NCBI RefSeq assembly: GCF_020873875.1
Contig: NZ_JAHWGU010000001.1
Span: 558,001-622,000 of the forward strand
Length of the DNA: 64,000 bases
Origin: Actinoplanes sp. DH11
GTDB taxonomy: Bacteria > Actinomycetota > Actinomycetes > Mycobacteriales > Micromonosporaceae
Reading direction: 5' to 3'
Positions within the stretch are counted from its first letter, which is position 1; each line of letters starts with the position of its first letter. The position numbers and the translations under genes were made by a program. Under the pieces are notes generated by a model. That model saw only the letters and a program-made list of their open reading frames with translations. It was not told the DNA's origin and did no database searches. Positions 50,622 through 60,598 of the stretch are shown one piece after another.

Positions 50622-52205
50622 TCAGATCCAGCGGCTTCCGAGCCACATCCGGACCGACCAGTCGTCGTACGGCATCAGGGTGCCTACGAAGATCGGGTAG
50701 AAGTAGGCGAAGCAGAGCGCCACCAGGACCACGAACGTGGTCAGTACGACTGTGCCGATGAGTTGGCGGTCGGAGCGGTGGGGGCCGGCCAGCAGGCCGC
50801 CGGGTGGGGTCATGATCGCGCCGAGGACGTAGACGACGGCCAGGATCAGGAAGGGCAGGGCGGGGAGGGCGTAGAACGAGAACATCGTGCGGCCGTCGGC
50901 TACTGCGAACCAGAACCAGGGCAGCAGGCCGGCGGTGACGCCGGTGAAGATGGCGTAGGCCCGCCAGTCGCGCCGGGCGACGCCGAGCCAGGCCAGGGCG
51001 GCCAGGGCCGGCAGGAACGACCACCACAGGATCGGCGTGCCCAGTAGCAGGATCTCGGCGGCGCAGCTGGAGGCGCCGCAGTCGCCGTTGCCGTTCCAGT
51101 AGAACGCCACCGGGCGGCCCAGCAGCAGCCACTGCCACGGCCACGACTGGTAGGTGTGTTTCTCGGTCAGGCCGCTGTGGAAGTTGTACGCCTCGGAGTG
51201 ATAGTGCGCGAGGTTGAGCAGCGCGCCCAGGATCGGCGGCTCGCTCAGCCCGTTGGCCTCGCGGTAGTGCCGGAAGTAGCCGGTGTCGGTGACGAACCAG
51301 CCGGTCCAGGTGGCGAGGTAGATCAGGACGGTGAGTCCGAAGCTGAGCAGCAGCCAGCCCAGGTCGCCGAGGATGCCGGCGACGATCGGGCCGCGGACGC
51401 CGGCCGAGCGGCGTGCCTGGACCCGCCAGACGATCACCAGCACGGCGAAGAACGGCGCGAAGAAGAGGGCACTCCACTTGACGCCGCAGGCGAGTCCGAA
51501 ACTGACCCCGGCGGCCAGCAGCCACCACGGCACGATCCGGGGGACGTGCGGTGTGGCCGTGGGGTCCCAGCCCTGTTCCAGGGCCCGCAGCAGGCCGCGC
51601 CGGTAGTGGTCGCGGTCGATCACCATGGCGGCGAAGGCCATCAGGATGAACAGGCCCAGGAAGATGTCGAGCAGCGACGTGCGGGAGAGCACCAGCTGGA
51701 AGCCGTCGAGCGTCATCAGCAGGCCCGCGACGCCGGCCAGCACGATCGAGTGGAACAGCCGGTAGGTGAGCCGGATCAGAACCAGGACCATCACGGTGCC
51801 GGCGAGCGCGGTGGAGAAGCGCCAGCCCAGCTCGGTGTTGCCGAACAGCTGCTCCCCGAAAGCGATGAGCCATTTGCCGAGCGGGGGGTGCACCACGTAC
51901 GCCGGGCCGTTGTTCTTCTCGTCCCATTCCACGCCGTGCTGGAGCATGTCCCAGGCGTCGGTCGGGTAGTACACCTCGTCGAAGATGTAACCCTTCGGGG
52001 TGCGCAGCCCGGAGAACCGCAGGATCGCGGCGACCGCCACGATGATCGCGGTGACCAGCCAGGAGTACGGGTTGAAGCGCTGGTCCAGCGTCGACAGCCG
52101 ACGTCGCACGATCTCGGGAACCGCGCGCACGCCGGTGGGCGAGCCCGCCTCGGCGGGGGGGTCCGGGGTGGTGAGGTCATTCTCAGCTGTGGCCGCCGTC
52201 GTCAC
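50622..52205 (-). CDS. Dolichyl-phosphate-mannose (polyprenol) protein mannosyltransferase
   Basis: 527 aa from GTG at 52205. About a dozen membrane helices and PMT-family landmarks: the first extracytoplasmic loop with FDEVYYPTDAWDML (catalytic Asp-Glu), NNGPAYVVHPPLGKWLI, LDGFQLVLSRTSLLDIFLGL and a second loop with SEAYNFHSGLTEKHTYQS. It transfers mannose from polyprenyl-phosphate-mannose to Ser/Thr of exported proteins. It is divergent from rsmI, as Rv1002c is from Rv1003. Confidence 0.93.
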   Translation of the reverse strand: MTTAATAENDLTTPDPPAEAGSPTGVRAVPEIVRRRLSTLDQRFNPYSWLVTAIIVAVAAILRFSGLRTPKGYIFDEVYYPTDAWDMLQHGVEWDEKNNGPAYVVHPPLGKWLIAFGEQLFGNTELGWRFSTALAGTVMVLVLIRLTYRLFHSIVLAGVAGLLMTLDGFQLVLSRTSLLDIFLGLFILMAFAAMVIDRDHYRRGLLRALEQGWDPTATPHVPRIVPWWLLAAGVSFGLACGVKWSALFFAPFFAVLVIVWRVQARRSAGVRGPIVAGILGDLGWLLLSFGLTVLIYLATWTGWFVTDTGYFRHYREANGLSEPPILGALLNLAHYHSEAYNFHSGLTEKHTYQSWPWQWLLLGRPVAFYWNGNGDCGASSCAAEILLLGTPILWWSFLPALAALAWLGVARRDWRAYAIFTGVTAGLLPWFWFAVADGRTMFSFYALPALPFLILAVVYVLGAIMTPPGGLLAGPHRSDRQLIGTVVLTTFVVLVALCFAYFYPIFVGTLMPYDDWSVRMWLGSRWI

Positions 52206-52281
52206 TCCGCGATCGTAGGCCCCACGCCTGAGAACTGATGCCCGCCGTCGCCGCGTCCTGTCATGTGATGGACTTTTCGCC

Positions 52282-53133
52282 ATGGCACGAGATGAAGACG
52301 GCAGCGGGCGGGTCGTGCTCGCGGGCGCGCCACTTGGCAACATCGGCGACGCCTCGGCACGGCTCCGCGAGGTCCTGGCCTCGGCCGATGTCATCGCCGC
52401 GGAGGACACCCGGCGGCTGAACCGGCTGGCCCGGGACCTCGGTGTCACGGTGCGCGGCCGGATCGTGTCCTACTTCGAGGGCAACGACGAACGGCGTACG
52501 CCCGAACTGGTCGAGGCGCTCGCCGCCGGCGCCGTGGTCGCGGTGGTCACGGACGGTGGCATGCCGAGCGTCTCCGACCCCGGGTACCGGCTGGTCCGGG
52601 CCGCGCTGGACGCCGGGTTCCCGGTGACGGCGGCGCCCGGGCCGAGCGCGGTCACCACCGCGCTGGCGCTTTCCGGGCTGCCCAGTGACAGGTTCGTCTT
52701 CGAGGGTTTCCTGCCGCGCACCGGCTCGGGTCGCCGGTCCCGGCTGCGCGAGCTCGCGGCCGAGCCGCGCACCCTCGTGTTCTTCGAGGCGCCGCACCGG
52801 ATCGTGGGTGCGCTGGCCGATCTGGCGGCGACGTTCGGCGCGGACCGGCCGGGCGCGATCTGCCGGGAGCTGACGAAGACGTACGAGGAGATCCGTCGCG
52901 GCACCCTCGGTGAGCTGGCCGAGCAGGCCGCCACGAACGAGCCGCGCGGCGAGATCACCCTGGTGGTGGCGGGCGCGCCGGTCGTGCCGGCGACGGTCCC
53001 GGACGACGAGGAGCTGCGCGCGGCGGTGGCCGGGCGGGAGGGCGCCGGTCTTTCGCGGCGGGACGCGATCCAGGCGGTGGCCGACGAGTACGGGCTGAAG
53101 AAGCGGGACGTCTACAACATCGTCCACAGCTAG
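52282..53133 (+). CDS. rsmI: 16S rRNA (cytidine-1402-2'-O)-methyltransferase
   Basis: 283 aa. It has the tetrapyrrole-methylase fold: LAGAPLGNIGDASARLREVL, ADVIAAEDTRRLNRL, VVTDGGMPSVSDPGY, GPSAVTTALALSGLPSDRF and EAPHRI. RsmI methylates the ribose of C1402 in the ribosomal decoding centre. The last codons (ATCGTCCACAGCTAG) are duplicated in tandem immediately after the stop. Confidence 0.94.
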   Translation: MARDEDGSGRVVLAGAPLGNIGDASARLREVLASADVIAAEDTRRLNRLARDLGVTVRGRIVSYFEGNDERRTPELVEALAAGAVVAVVTDGGMPSVSDPGYRLVRAALDAGFPVTAAPGPSAVTTALALSGLPSDRFVFEGFLPRTGSGRRSRLRELAAEPRTLVFFEAPHRIVGALADLAATFGADRPGAICRELTKTYEEIRRGTLGELAEQAATNEPRGEITLVVAGAPVVPATVPDDEELRAAVAGREGAGLSRRDAIQAVADEYGLKKRDVYNIVHS

Positions 53134-53144
53134 ATCGTCCACAG

Positions 53145-54116
53145 CTAGTAGGCGGCCACCAGGAAGCAGAGCAGGAGCAGCACGGGCGCGGCGAAGCTGA
53201 GCAGCACGGCGCGGCGGCGCTTCATGTGCGACTCGAGCCGGTTGGCGCCGGTGGCCTGCGCGATGCCGTGACCGCAGATCAGCACGAGCAGGAAGCCGAG
53301 CACCCAGCGCAGGTGCACGATCGTGCCGGTCGGGCCGGCGTAGGCCTGGTCGCTGCCGGGGCTGACCATCCGGGCCGGTGTGACGGCGCCCGGCGTGCGG
53401 CCGTCGCCGGAGATGCCCAGCAGGGCCACGGGGGAGACCGTGCGGCCGTCGGCGCTGGTGAACCGGCCGACGCAGCGCTGGGTGAGTCCGTCGCCGCGGC
53501 AGTGCTCGGTGGTGGCGTACCCCTTGTCGCCGTGCCCGGTGGCGAGCCAGAACGGCTCGGCGCTGACCCACCCGAAGAACGCCGCCACCAGGCTCAGCGC
53601 GACGAGGGCGAGGAGGGGCGCCGCCGGGTTGCCGACCGGTGGGCGGCGCCGCGGCGTGGCCTGGTGCGTCACCGGCCGGGACGCCTCCGCCTCCGCCCGC
53701 TCGGCCGCCTCGGCCTTCGCCCGGTCGGCCTCGCTGAGCCAGAACGGCGAGTTCTCCATCCGTTCCAGGCGGGCCTCCACCGCGGGGGGCACCGGGACAT
53801 CGGGGCGCGGGCGCTGGGTGTCCAGGACCACGGTGGGCCGGTTGCGGTCGGTGGGTGGCTGGTCCGCCACCCCTTCGAGTACGGCCGGAGCGGCGTCCCG
53901 CCCGTCCGGCTCGATGATCATGAGTTCGCCGGCGGTGGCGAGCCGTGAGCCCTCGGTCAGGTCGCGTGCCGCGGCCGCGCGGGCGTCCACCTGTGCCTCG
54001 GCCGGCGGCACCTGATCGTGGCGGCCTCGCCACCAGGCGGCCCCGGGGTCGGCGAGGGTCCAGGGATTGTCCTGGTCGCCCGGCGTTCCTCCGGGCTGCG
54101 GCGCGTCTCCGGTCAC
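53145..54116 (-). CDS. Hypothetical membrane protein
   Basis: 323 aa from GTG at 54116. The N-terminal 160 residues are hydrophilic and Pro/Glu/Ala-rich, with a short NSPFWLSEADRAKAEAAERA segment. Then a helix (LLALVALSLVAAFFGWVSAE), an external loop with two cysteines (EHCRGDGLTQRCVGRF), and two more helices (LRWVLGFLLVLICGHGIAQ; LLSFAAPVLLLLCFLVAAY). No known domain. It lies between rsmI and metG. Confidence 0.65.
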   Translation of the reverse strand: MTGDAPQPGGTPGDQDNPWTLADPGAAWWRGRHDQVPPAEAQVDARAAAARDLTEGSRLATAGELMIIEPDGRDAAPAVLEGVADQPPTDRNRPTVVLDTQRPRPDVPVPPAVEARLERMENSPFWLSEADRAKAEAAERAEAEASRPVTHQATPRRRPPVGNPAAPLLALVALSLVAAFFGWVSAEPFWLATGHGDKGYATTEHCRGDGLTQRCVGRFTSADGRTVSPVALLGISGDGRTPGAVTPARMVSPGSDQAYAGPTGTIVHLRWVLGFLLVLICGHGIAQATGANRLESHMKRRRAVLLSFAAPVLLLLCFLVAAY

Positions 54117-54247
54117 TGGATCATTGAACGCCCCGGTGCGCCGTGGATCGCGTCACACATGGGGTGTGTCGTGACAATTTGGGCGGGCGGCACGCCGCGT
54201 GGCAATCCGTTCGCGGCGCAGCGGAGGCAATCACTACGCTTTACCTC

Positions 54248-56050
54248 ATGAGTCACGTTCTTGCCGCGGTCGCCTGGCCTTATGCCAACGGCCCGCGCCA
54301 CATCGGTCATGTTTCCGGCTTCGGGGTGCCGTCCGACGTCTTCAGCCGGTACATGCGGATGGCCGGACACGACGTGCTCATGGTCTCCGGGACCGACGAG
54401 CACGGCACACCCATCCAGGTGCAGGCCGACGCCGACGGGGTGACCCCGCGCGAGCTCGCCGACCGGTACAACCGGGTGATCGTCGAGGACCTGCACGGCC
54501 TCGGGCTCTCCTACGACCTGTTCACCCGGACCACGACCCGCAACCACTACGCCGTGGTGCAGCAGCTGTTCGAGGGCCTGCACGCGAACGGCTACATCGT
54601 CGCGCGGACCACGCTCGGTGCGATCTCGCCGTCCACCGGCCGCACCCTGCCCGACCGCTACATCGAGGGCACCTGCCCGATCTGCGGTTACGAGGGCGCC
54701 CGCGGCGACCAGTGCGACAACTGCGGCAACCAGCTCGACCCGGAGCAGCTGATCAACCCGCGTTCCCGGATCAACGGCGAGACCCCGCAGTTCGTCGAGA
54801 CCGAGCACTTCTTCCTGGACCTGCCGGCCTTCGCCGAGGCGATCGGCTCCTGGCTGGACCACCGGGAGAACTGGCGGCCCAACGGCCTCAAGTTCTCCCG
54901 CAACCTGCTCGACGACCTCCAGCCGCGGGCGATCACCCGGGACCTGGAGTGGGGCGTGCCGATCCCGCTCGACGGCTGGCGCGACCGCAACGACAAGCGG
55001 ATCTACGTCTGGTTCGACGCGGTCATCGGTTACCTGTCGGCGTCGGTCGAGTGGGCCCGCCGCACCGGCGACCCGCAGGCCTGGCGCAAGTGGTGGTCCG
55101 CCGACGGTGAGGGCAAGGACGCCTCGGCCTACTACTTCATGGGCAAGGACAACATCGTCTTCCACTCGGTGATCTGGCCGGCGCTGCTGCTGGGCTACTC
55201 CGGCGAGGGTGACAAGGGCGGCCAGGCCGGCGAGTTCGGCAAGCTGAACCTGCCGACCGAGGTGGTGTCCAGCGAGTACCTGACGATGGAGGGCAAGAAG
55301 TTCTCCTCGTCGCGGCGGGTCGTCATCTACGTGCGCGACTTCCTGGAGCGCTACGACGCCGACGCCCTGCGGTACTTCATCGCGGCCGCCGGGCCGGAGT
55401 CCAACGACACCGACTTCACCTGGTCCGAGTTCGTCCGGCGCAACAACGACGAGCTGGTGGCCGGCTGGGGCAACCTGGTGAACCGGTCGATCTCGATGGC
55501 GGCGAAGAACTTCGGCGAGATCCCGGCCGCCGGCCCGCTCACGCCGGAGGACGAGGCCCTGCTGGCGGTGGCCCGCGAGGGTTTCGGCACGGTCGGCGAG
55601 CTGATCCGCAAGCACCGGCAGAAGGCGGCGATCGGCGAGGCGATGCGGGTGGTCGCCGAGGCCAACAAGTACCTGTCGGAGCAGGCGCCGTGGAAGCTCA
55701 AGTCCGAGGCGGACAAGCCGCGGCAGGCGACCGTCCTGCATGTCGCGCTCCAGGTGGTCAGCGACGCCAACACGCTGCTCACGCCGTTCCTGCCGCACTC
55801 CGCGCAGAAGGTGTTCGAGCTGCTCGGCGGCGTCGGCGTGCACGCGCCGATGCCGGAGATCGTGGAGGTCGACGATCTGGACGGCGGCCCGGCCTACCCG
55901 GTGCTGATGGGTGACTACACGGCCGGCGCCCGCTGGGAGTCCGTACCCCTCGTGGCGGGCACCCCGCTCGCGACGCCGAAGCCGGTGTTCAAGAAGCTGG
56001 AACCGTCCGTGGTGGACGAGGAGCTGGCCCGCCTGGGCGGGGAGTCCTGA
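54248..56050 (+). CDS. metG: Methionyl-tRNA synthetase
   Basis: 600 aa from ATG at 54248. The HIGH motif appears as PRHIGH, the zinc knuckle as [17 protein letters not shown], and the KMSKS loop as [22 protein letters not shown] and the C-terminal anticodon-binding helical domain complete it. It has no C-terminal tRNA-binding EMAP-like domain. It charges initiator and elongator tRNA-Met. It is divergent from the 53145 gene. Confidence 0.96.
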   Translation: MSHVLAAVAWPYANGPRHIGHVSGFGVPSDVFSRYMRMAGHDVLMVSGTDEHGTPIQVQADADGVTPRELADRYNRVIVEDLHGLGLSYDLFTRTTTRNHYAVVQQLFEGLHANGYIVARTTLGAISPSTGRTLPDRYIEGTCPICGYEGARGDQCDNCGNQLDPEQLINPRSRINGETPQFVETEHFFLDLPAFAEAIGSWLDHRENWRPNGLKFSRNLLDDLQPRAITRDLEWGVPIPLDGWRDRNDKRIYVWFDAVIGYLSASVEWARRTGDPQAWRKWWSADGEGKDASAYYFMGKDNIVFHSVIWPALLLGYSGEGDKGGQAGEFGKLNLPTEVVSSEYLTMEGKKFSSSRRVVIYVRDFLERYDADALRYFIAAAGPESNDTDFTWSEFVRRNNDELVAGWGNLVNRSISMAAKNFGEIPAAGPLTPEDEALLAVAREGFGTVGELIRKHRQKAAIGEAMRVVAEANKYLSEQAPWKLKSEADKPRQATVLHVALQVVSDANTLLTPFLPHSAQKVFELLGGVGVHAPMPEIVEVDDLDGGPAYPVLMGDYTAGARWESVPLVAGTPLATPKPVFKKLEPSVVDEELARLGGES

Positions 56051-56286
56051 CGCCGCGACCGTAAATATCCGCCGATGCCCGCCGATGTCCATTCGTGACA
56101 GCGGCGGGCATCGTCGTCGATGGCGAAGATCGCAGCGAAACAGTGTTGATCGAAGTCCGCAAGATCAGATACGGTCACGTCCACCACGGGGGAACGTGTT
56201 CGTATCGTCGCTCCGGTCGCGTAGCGACGCGGAGCCCGCGATGACCCATGCCTTCCTTCGGTGGCCGATTCATCGAAGGAGCACCA

Positions 56287-57324
56287 GTGAAACGCACCCT
56301 CCTCACGGCCATCGTCAGCGGCGCGCTCGTCGCCGGCGGCGCTCTGCACGCGTCGCCCGCGCTCGCCGTCGACCCGGACACCAAGGCGCCGACCGGGTCC
56401 TTCCGGCTCGGCCCGACCTCGGTCTGGACCGGTCAGAAGATCACCTTCAGTCAGAGCGCCGGCGAGTACGCCGACGACCGGGACGCGGACGCCGCCATCA
56501 CCCGGAAGATCAACTGGGGTGACGGCACCAGCACCACGCTCGCCGCGAGCGCCACCGGCTACGCCAAGAAGTACACCCGGGCCGGCCGGTTCACCGTCAC
56601 CGAGACGCTCACCGACTCCAGCCGCAACAGCTGGACCACCCCGGGCCGGACGGTCACGGTGGCACTGCCGGCCGCGTACGGCGTCAGCAAGAAGACCGTC
56701 TACCAGGGTGAGCGGTTCTTCGTGAACATCACCAAGGTGCAGTCCGGCACCACGAAGATCGCCCTGGACTGGGGTGACGGCTACCAGGACACCCTCAAGG
56801 GCCAGAACCAGTCGCTGCCCGGCGTGATCCTGTACCGCAAGGGCACCAAGACGAAGATCAGCGGCAAGGTGCCGATGCGGATCGCCTTCGCCAACAAGAA
56901 CGGCTCGACCGGCTGGCTGCCGCTCGCCACGCTGACCGTGGTCAAGGACAGCACCAAGCCGAAGCTGACGATCACGAAGCCGAAGAACGCCAACCGGATC
57001 AGCTCCTGGCGCACGGTCCGCGGCACGGTCGCCGACAAGCAGGCCGGCCCCGGCTTCGTGGGCGCCACCGTCGTCCGCATCACCACCTCTGGCAAGTACT
57101 ACTGCCTCACCCCGAAGAAGAAGTGGAAGCGGTACACCACCGACGCGCAGTTCGGGAAGTACTGCGGCACCGCGAAGAACGCGGCGAAGGTGGCCAAGGG
57201 CAAGTGGACGCTGAAGGTGCCCGCCGGCATCACCAAGGGCAAGGTTGTCGTCGTCGCCTGGACCTACGACCGGGCCGGCAACTACACCGGCGCCGAACGC
57301 ACCGCCAAGATCACTCGCAAGTAG
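56287..57324 (+). CDS. Secreted PKD-domain protein, first of a tandem pair
   Basis: 345 aa from GTG at 56287 with GGAG upstream. A Sec signal peptide (VKRTLLTAIVSGALVAGGAL, cleavage after ALA) is followed by two PKD/Ig-like domains, with signatures KINWGDGTSTTLAASA and IALDWGDGYQDTL. A third basic domain has LTITKPKNANRISSWRTVRG and a conserved cysteine pair (KYYCLTPKKKWKRYTT, then FGKYCGT). It should be exported and bind surfaces or other proteins; no catalytic motif is visible. Confidence 0.8.
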   Translation: MKRTLLTAIVSGALVAGGALHASPALAVDPDTKAPTGSFRLGPTSVWTGQKITFSQSAGEYADDRDADAAITRKINWGDGTSTTLAASATGYAKKYTRAGRFTVTETLTDSSRNSWTTPGRTVTVALPAAYGVSKKTVYQGERFFVNITKVQSGTTKIALDWGDGYQDTLKGQNQSLPGVILYRKGTKTKISGKVPMRIAFANKNGSTGWLPLATLTVVKDSTKPKLTITKPKNANRISSWRTVRGTVADKQAGPGFVGATVVRITTSGKYYCLTPKKKWKRYTTDAQFGKYCGTAKNAAKVAKGKWTLKVPAGITKGKVVVVAWTYDRAGNYTGAERTAKITRK

Positions 57325-57350
57325 ACCGGGCTCCCGAAGGAAACGCCACT

Positions 57351-58547
57351 GTGAAACCACGTCTCTCGCGCCCGCTGCTCGCCGCCGTCGTCGGTGGCGC
57401 CGTCCTGGCGGGTGGCACCGTCCTCGCACCACCGGCCCAGGCGGCGCCGGTGGGCGGCGGAGCCGACAACGGCTACCGCACCACCGCGCCGGCCGAGGCG
57501 CCGGACGTCCCGGCGCAGGCCACCGGCACGGACCCGGCCCCGGCCGCCGCGGCCACCACGCCGCCCGCGGCCGCGGCGGTACCGCCGGTGACCGTGCCGG
57601 ACACCGAGAAGCCGAAGGGCTCCTTCCGGCTCAGCGCGACCTCGCTCTGGATCGGACAGAAGGTCACACTCGGCCAGAACGCCAACGAGTACAGCGACAA
57701 CGTCGACCCGGACGCGTACCTCACCCGGAAGATCAGCTGGGGTGACGGCACGACCACGACGCTCGCCGCCAACGCGACCTTCGCCACGAAGCAGTACGCC
57801 CGGACCGGCCGATTCACCGTCACCGAGACGATCACCGACCGGAGCGGCAACAGCTTCACCACCGCCGGCCGGGCGGTGACGCTGACGTCTCCGGGCAAGT
57901 TCTCGCTGAGCAGGTACACCGTCTACCAGGGCGCGCCGTTCACGGTGAACTTCGCGGGCATCCCGGCCGGGACCACGAAGATCCGGCTGGACTGGGGCGA
58001 CGGCTGGCTCAGCGACCACGCCGCCTCGGAGAAGTCGGTGCGTGGGCTCATCCTGTACCGCAAGAACACCAGCAGCAAGATCAGCGGCAAGGTGACCCTG
58101 CGGGCCCAGCTGTTCAACAAGTACGGCCCGACCAGCTGGCTCAAGGTCGGCACCACGAACGTCCTGAAGGACAAGTGGAAGCCGAAGTTGACGATCACCA
58201 AGCCGAAGAACCCGAACCGGATCAGCTCCTGGAAGACCGTCCGGGGGACGATCAGCGACAAGGGCGCCGGCGTCCGCTTCGTGGGCGTCACCGTCGTGCG
58301 GGTCACCACCTCGGGCAAGTACTACTGCCTCACCCCGAAGAAGAAGTGGAAGCGCTACACCACCGAGGAGCAGCTCTTCAAGTACTGCGAGACCGGGAAG
58401 AACGCGGCGAAGGTGTCCAAGGGCAAGTGGTCCCTGAAGGTGCCCGCCGGCATCACCAAGGGCCGGATCGTGGTCCTGCCCTGGGCGTACGACCGTGCTG
58501 ACAACTACGCCGACACGTACCGCGGGTTCAAGATCACTCGCAAGTGA
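57351..58547 (+). CDS. Secreted PKD-domain protein, second of a tandem pair
   Basis: 398 aa from GTG at 57351, 26 bp after its paralogue. Signal peptide (LLAAVVGGAVLAGGTVLAPP), then a Pro/Ala-rich linker of about 55 residues that the first protein lacks, then the same domains: KISWGDGTTTTLAANA, IRLDWGDGWLSDHA, and the basic C-terminal domain with LTITKPKNPNRISSWKTVRG and YYCLTPKKKWKRYTT. The C-terminal DNA is very similar between the two genes, so this is a recent duplication or a pair kept alike by gene conversion. Confidence 0.8.
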   Translation: MKPRLSRPLLAAVVGGAVLAGGTVLAPPAQAAPVGGGADNGYRTTAPAEAPDVPAQATGTDPAPAAAATTPPAAAAVPPVTVPDTEKPKGSFRLSATSLWIGQKVTLGQNANEYSDNVDPDAYLTRKISWGDGTTTTLAANATFATKQYARTGRFTVTETITDRSGNSFTTAGRAVTLTSPGKFSLSRYTVYQGAPFTVNFAGIPAGTTKIRLDWGDGWLSDHAASEKSVRGLILYRKNTSSKISGKVTLRAQLFNKYGPTSWLKVGTTNVLKDKWKPKLTITKPKNPNRISSWKTVRGTISDKGAGVRFVGVTVVRVTTSGKYYCLTPKKKWKRYTTEEQLFKYCETGKNAAKVSKGKWSLKVPAGITKGRIVVLPWAYDRADNYADTYRGFKITRK

Positions 58548-58553
58548 TCGCAG

Positions 58554-58577
58554 CGGGGGCCGGCTCCGGCCGGTCCC
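58554..58577. terminator. Hairpin between convergent genes
   Basis: GGGGGCCGG and CCGGTCCCC arms around CTCCGG, just after the second PKD gene and before the stop of the 58582 gene. One mismatch interrupts the stem; no T-run. A bidirectional terminator is likely. Confidence 0.45.
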
Positions 58578-58581
58578 CGTC

Positions 58582-59616
58582 TCACAGCGAGTAGGCGATG
58601 TCCGCGATGTGGTGGTCGGCCAGCTCGTCCACCGGTGCCCACGCCTCGTAGACGCCGCGCTCGTAACAGCGGGCCCCGGTGGTGCCGATGCCGTCCACCT
58701 CGGGCCGGACCAGCCGCAGCCGGGCCCAGGTCTCGTCGCGCTGGAGCACCCAGGCCGCCACGCCGCGCCACATCGCCTGCTCGGCCCGGCGGCTCAGGGT
58801 CTGCACCGGGTACCGGGCCGCGCGGGTCAGCGCCCGCACCCGGAACTCGCCGGGCGGGTCGGCGACCGCCTCGTACTCCTTGTCGTCGATCCGCCCCACC
58901 AGCCGCGCCGACCCGGCCGCGGTGCACGGCACGTACTCCCGGTCGGGGCTGGCGCCGGGGATCTCGCCGAGCAGGTTCCGCCAGCGCGGGCCGGCCAGGC
59001 GCAGCCACCCGTGCTGCTCCGGCTGGTACGTGTACAGCACCACCTCGTCGCCGCCCGGCACGTACGCCAGCAGCTGGGCGTTCGCCGGCATCGGCAGATC
59101 GGCGAAACCGGCCGTCACGTACTCCGGGATGAGATCGTCGGTGCTCGGCGAGAAACCGGTGCCGAGAACCATCGCGCCGACCCGGGAGTGCGCCGGCAGC
59201 GCGGCCAGGCCGGGCTGCGCGGGACTCGCCGGCACCTCGTAGTCGATCGGGTCGACGGCGCGCCAGCGCAGCGCGAACGTGACGGACGAGTCGCCGGCGC
59301 CGTCGGTGCGGAGCAGCGCCAGCTGGTCCGGCTCGCGCAGATGCGCGAGATCACAGGCGCGGTAGCAGAACCCGTAGGGCAGCCAGCCGCCGAGATGGCC
59401 GGCCACCTGCGCCGCGGAGAGCACCTTGATCATCCGAGTGCCCCGCCGGATCGCCGCCGTGGCCCGGATCCGGCGCAGGCCGGCATCCTCGCGGTACGAC
59501 ACCGACTGGCTCATCGACTGAACCTGCTGCCAGCTGAGATCCCGGCGCAGCGGTGCCATCAGGGGTGGGTCGAGCGGGTCGGCGCCCAGCTCGCTGTCCT
59601 CACCGATCACGGTCAC
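58582..59616 (-). CDS. Conserved hypothetical protein
   Basis: 344 aa from GTG at 59616 (VTVIGEDSELGADPLDPPLM). A soluble protein with no membrane helix. Patterns such as GGWLPYGFCYRACDLAHLRE, LLAYVPGGDEVVLYTYQPEQ and CYERGVYEAWAPVDEL suggest a beta-rich domain, possibly related to toxin-like or enzymatic TNT/ADP-ribosyltransferase-type folds, but I cannot support this. It lies between the PKD pair and tatD. Confidence 0.6.
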   Translation of the reverse strand: MTVIGEDSELGADPLDPPLMAPLRRDLSWQQVQSMSQSVSYREDAGLRRIRATAAIRRGTRMIKVLSAAQVAGHLGGWLPYGFCYRACDLAHLREPDQLALLRTDGAGDSSVTFALRWRAVDPIDYEVPASPAQPGLAALPAHSRVGAMVLGTGFSPSTDDLIPEYVTAGFADLPMPANAQLLAYVPGGDEVVLYTYQPEQHGWLRLAGPRWRNLLGEIPGASPDREYVPCTAAGSARLVGRIDDKEYEAVADPPGEFRVRALTRAARYPVQTLSRRAEQAMWRGVAAWVLQRDETWARLRLVRPEVDGIGTTGARCYERGVYEAWAPVDELADHHIADIAYSL

Positions 59617-59686
59617 GCGGCGCAACCTAAGTGACTACGGTGGATAACCGGTGAACGCGCGGTTACCGAAAAAAGCGCCGTGCACA

Positions 59687-60580
59687 ATGTCTCACATGTC
59701 TTCACCCTCCGAGTCCCGCCGGGCCAAGGCGGCCCGCCGCGCCGGCGAGTTCCCGCCCGCACCCGAGCCGCTCGCCGTCCCGGTCTTCGACAGTCACACC
59801 CACCTCGACCTGACCGTCCAGGAGGCCGGCGTGCCCGGCGACGGCGATGGCGACCCGGTCGAGGCGCTGATCGCCGCGGCCGCGAAGAGCGGTGTGGACC
59901 GGCTCGTGCAGGTGGGCGTGGACGTGGCGTCGTCCCGGTGGGGCGCCGACGCCGCCGACCGGCACCCGGCCCTGCTGGCCGCGGTGGCGCTGCACCCGAA
60001 CGAGGCGCCCCGGCTGTCCGATCTGGACGAGGCGCTGCGGGAGATCGAGGCGCTCGCGGCCCGGCCCCGGGTGCGGGGGATCGGCGAGACCGGGATGGAC
60101 ACGTTCCGCACCGGCGACGAGGGCCGTGCGGCGCAGGAGGCGAGCTTCCGGGCGCACATCGCGATCGCGAAGCGGTACGGCAAGGCGCTGATCATCCACG
60201 ACCGGGACGCCCATGACGACGTGCTGCGGATCCTGGACTCGGAGGGCGCACCGGACACCGTGGTGATGCACTGCTTCTCCGGTGACGCCGCGTTCGCCGC
60301 CGAGTGCGTGCGCCGCGGGTTCCACCTGAGCTTCGCCGGCACTGTCACGTTCGCGAGCGCGGGCAACCTGCGCGAGGCGGCCGCGATCACCCCGCCGGAG
60401 CAGATGATGGTGGAGACCGACGCGCCCTATCTGACGCCCGTGCCGTACCGGGGGCGGCCGAACGCGTCGTACCTGATCCCGATCACGGTGCGGGCCCTGG
60501 CCGGGGCGCGCGGCGTCGACCTGGACGAGCTCTGCGGCACCATCTCGGCGACCGGGGAGCGGGTCTTCGGTCCGTGGTGA
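59687..60580 (+). CDS. tatD: TatD-family metal-dependent hydrolase (DNase)
   Basis: 297 aa from ATG at 59687; ATG at 59696 is equally possible. The metal ligands appear in FDSHTHLDL (His-x-His), GETGMD (Glu), ALIIHDRDA, MHCFSGD and ETDAPYL (final Asp). A 30-residue basic N-terminus precedes the barrel. TatD enzymes are 3'-5' nucleases acting on damaged DNA. It lies 18 bp before rsmA; the rpfB gene usual between them in actinobacteria is absent. Confidence 0.92.
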   Translation: MSHMSSPSESRRAKAARRAGEFPPAPEPLAVPVFDSHTHLDLTVQEAGVPGDGDGDPVEALIAAAAKSGVDRLVQVGVDVASSRWGADAADRHPALLAAVALHPNEAPRLSDLDEALREIEALAARPRVRGIGETGMDTFRTGDEGRAAQEASFRAHIAIAKRYGKALIIHDRDAHDDVLRILDSEGAPDTVVMHCFSGDAAFAAECVRRGFHLSFAGTVTFASAGNLREAAAITPPEQMMVETDAPYLTPVPYRGRPNASYLIPITVRALAGARGVDLDELCGTISATGERVFGPW

Positions 60581-60598
60581 GCGGGCCGCTCTAGGCTC

